Source: Rhodococcus tukisamuensis NBRC 100609 (GTDB lineage: Bacteria > Actinomycetota > Actinomycetes > Mycobacteriales > Mycobacteriaceae). Taken from it: a stretch of DNA of 64,000 nt. Shown here piece after piece: positions 63,550 through 64,000 of the stretch. The notes under the pieces are model-generated. The model saw only the letters and a list, made by a program, of their open reading frames with translations, made no database searches and was not told the DNA's origin. Positions within the stretch are counted from its first letter, which is position 1. Each line of letters starts with the position of its first letter. Location of the stretch: NCBI RefSeq assembly GCF_001894985.1, contig NZ_BCXG01000015.1, positions 61,927 to 125,926 on the forward strand. Direction: 5' to 3'. The position numbers and the translations under genes were made by a program.

Positions 63550-63580
63550 TTTACCTCAACCCGAGTTGAGGTCCTAGCGT
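63550..63580 (+). promoter_or_regulatory. SoxR/MerR-type promoter: dyad in a 19-bp spacer
   Basis: TTTACC (63550-63555) and TAGCGT (63575-63580) form -35 and -10 elements with a 19-base spacer, the overlong spacing that MerR-family activators correct. Centred in it is the perfect dyad ACCTCAAC-ccga-GTTGAGGT (63553-63572). The half-site CCTCAA and position match the E. coli soxS SoxR box closely. The GTG at 63589 lies 8 bases after the -10, so the transcript is probably leaderless. Confidence 0.75.
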
Positions 63581-63588
63581 TGGTGGCG

Positions 63589-63993
63589 GTGAGCAAGAAC
63601 CTCGCCTTCCACCTCGGCGGCCACACCAACCACTCGATCTTCTGGAAGAACCTCTCGCCGAACGGCGGTGACCGGCCGACCGGCGAACTGGCCGCCGCCA
63701 TCGACTCCGACTTCGGTTCGTTCGACAGGTTCGTCGCCCACTTCACCGCGGTCGCCAACACCCTGCAGGGCTCCGGCTGGGCGGTGCTGGCGTGGGACGC
63801 GATCGGCCGGCGACTGGTCGTCGAGCAGCTCACCGACCAGCAGGGCAACATCAGCATCGGGATCACCCCCGTGCTCATGCTCGACATGTGGGAGCACGCC
63901 TTCTACCTGCAGTACCGCAACGTCAAGGCCTACTGGAACGTCGTGAACTGGGCCGACGTGGCCGAGCGCTTCGCGGCCGCCGCCACCGCCTAG
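63589..63993 (+). CDS. N-terminally truncated Fe/Mn superoxide dismutase-like protein
   Basis: 134 residues from the GTG at 63589. The C-terminal two thirds of an Fe/Mn SOD is clear: [46 protein letters not shown] and [20 protein letters not shown]. The second metal His (GGHTNH) and the Asp and His of LDMWEH are present. The first about 65 residues, with the helical hairpin and the first metal His, are missing, and five residues are missing after NVK. Normal SOD activity is doubtful. The SoxR-type promoter just upstream argues that this short form is an expressed gene, not mere debris. Confidence 0.78.
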   Translation: MSKNLAFHLGGHTNHSIFWKNLSPNGGDRPTGELAAAIDSDFGSFDRFVAHFTAVANTLQGSGWAVLAWDAIGRRLVVEQLTDQQGNISIGITPVLMLDMWEHAFYLQYRNVKAYWNVVNWADVAERFAAAATA

Positions 63994-64000
63994 GCACTAC

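Overview
This is a high-GC actinobacterial chromosome segment, most likely from a mycolic-acid genus (Rhodococcus, Nocardia, Tsukamurella or a relative). The evidence is gene order. The housekeeping genes follow, from memory and in the same relative orientation, the Mycobacterium tuberculosis series Rv2345 to Rv2393: TPM protein, glyS, smtB-zur, Rv2360c-like, decaprenyl diphosphate synthase, recO, amiA2, era, inactive cytidine-deaminase-like protein, CBS/HlyC protein, ybeY, phoH, rsmE, dnaJ2, hrcA, Rv2375-like, hemW, sirA, cysH and the CbiX chelatase. Genus is not resolvable from sequence alone. Several genes look leaderless (TANNNT about 6-8 bases before ATG or GTG), which is common in this group.

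Layout. 1-4558: envelope and lipid proteins (YdcF, TPM protein, HSL-type esterase, FetB-like permease). 4555-11895: two regulator/enzyme pairs (LuxR-type with an amidase; SARP/BTAD-ATPase with a BBE-type FAD oxidase that carries a SARP-like operator). 11983-19172: glyS, the zinc-sensing smtB-zur operon, a large TPR-like protein, and recO-uppS. 19326-27175: accessory block with a lipoprotein whose serine-hydrolase active site is lost, and a FadD/BKACE/SDR/MFS catabolic cluster divergent from an AraC-type regulator. 27272-30309: amiA2 with a TetR regulator and an enoyl-reductase-like MDR. 30560-37207: patchy accessory island with two small secreted proteins, a COG1839 protein, a tRNA-Leu-like remnant, a WYL regulator and esterase, an IS481-PadR chimera and a Vat-type acetyltransferase. 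37259-41655: era to phoH operon. 41909-46781: PadR-GyrI regulator with a DMP19-like partner, then an EthA-like Baeyer-Villiger monooxygenase, an ABM protein and an SMP-30 lactonase associated with an 88-bp duplicated operator block. 46805-55582: rsmE, dnaJ2-hrcA, UPF0182 and hemW. 55772-61391: assimilatory sulfate reduction operon led by a Cys-containing leader peptide. 61421-63993: meso-DAP dehydrogenase, a universal stress protein, and an N-terminally truncated superoxide dismutase under a textbook SoxR/MerR-type promoter.

The most unusual items are the short SOD with its 19-bp-spacer dyad promoter (63550-63993), the in-frame fusion of an IS481 transposase DNA-binding head to a PadR body (34819-35442), the duplicated 88-bp operator block around the EthA-like gene, the PadR-GyrI/DMP19-like pair, and the BKACE cluster, which reads as a beta-keto acid pathway of unknown substrate.
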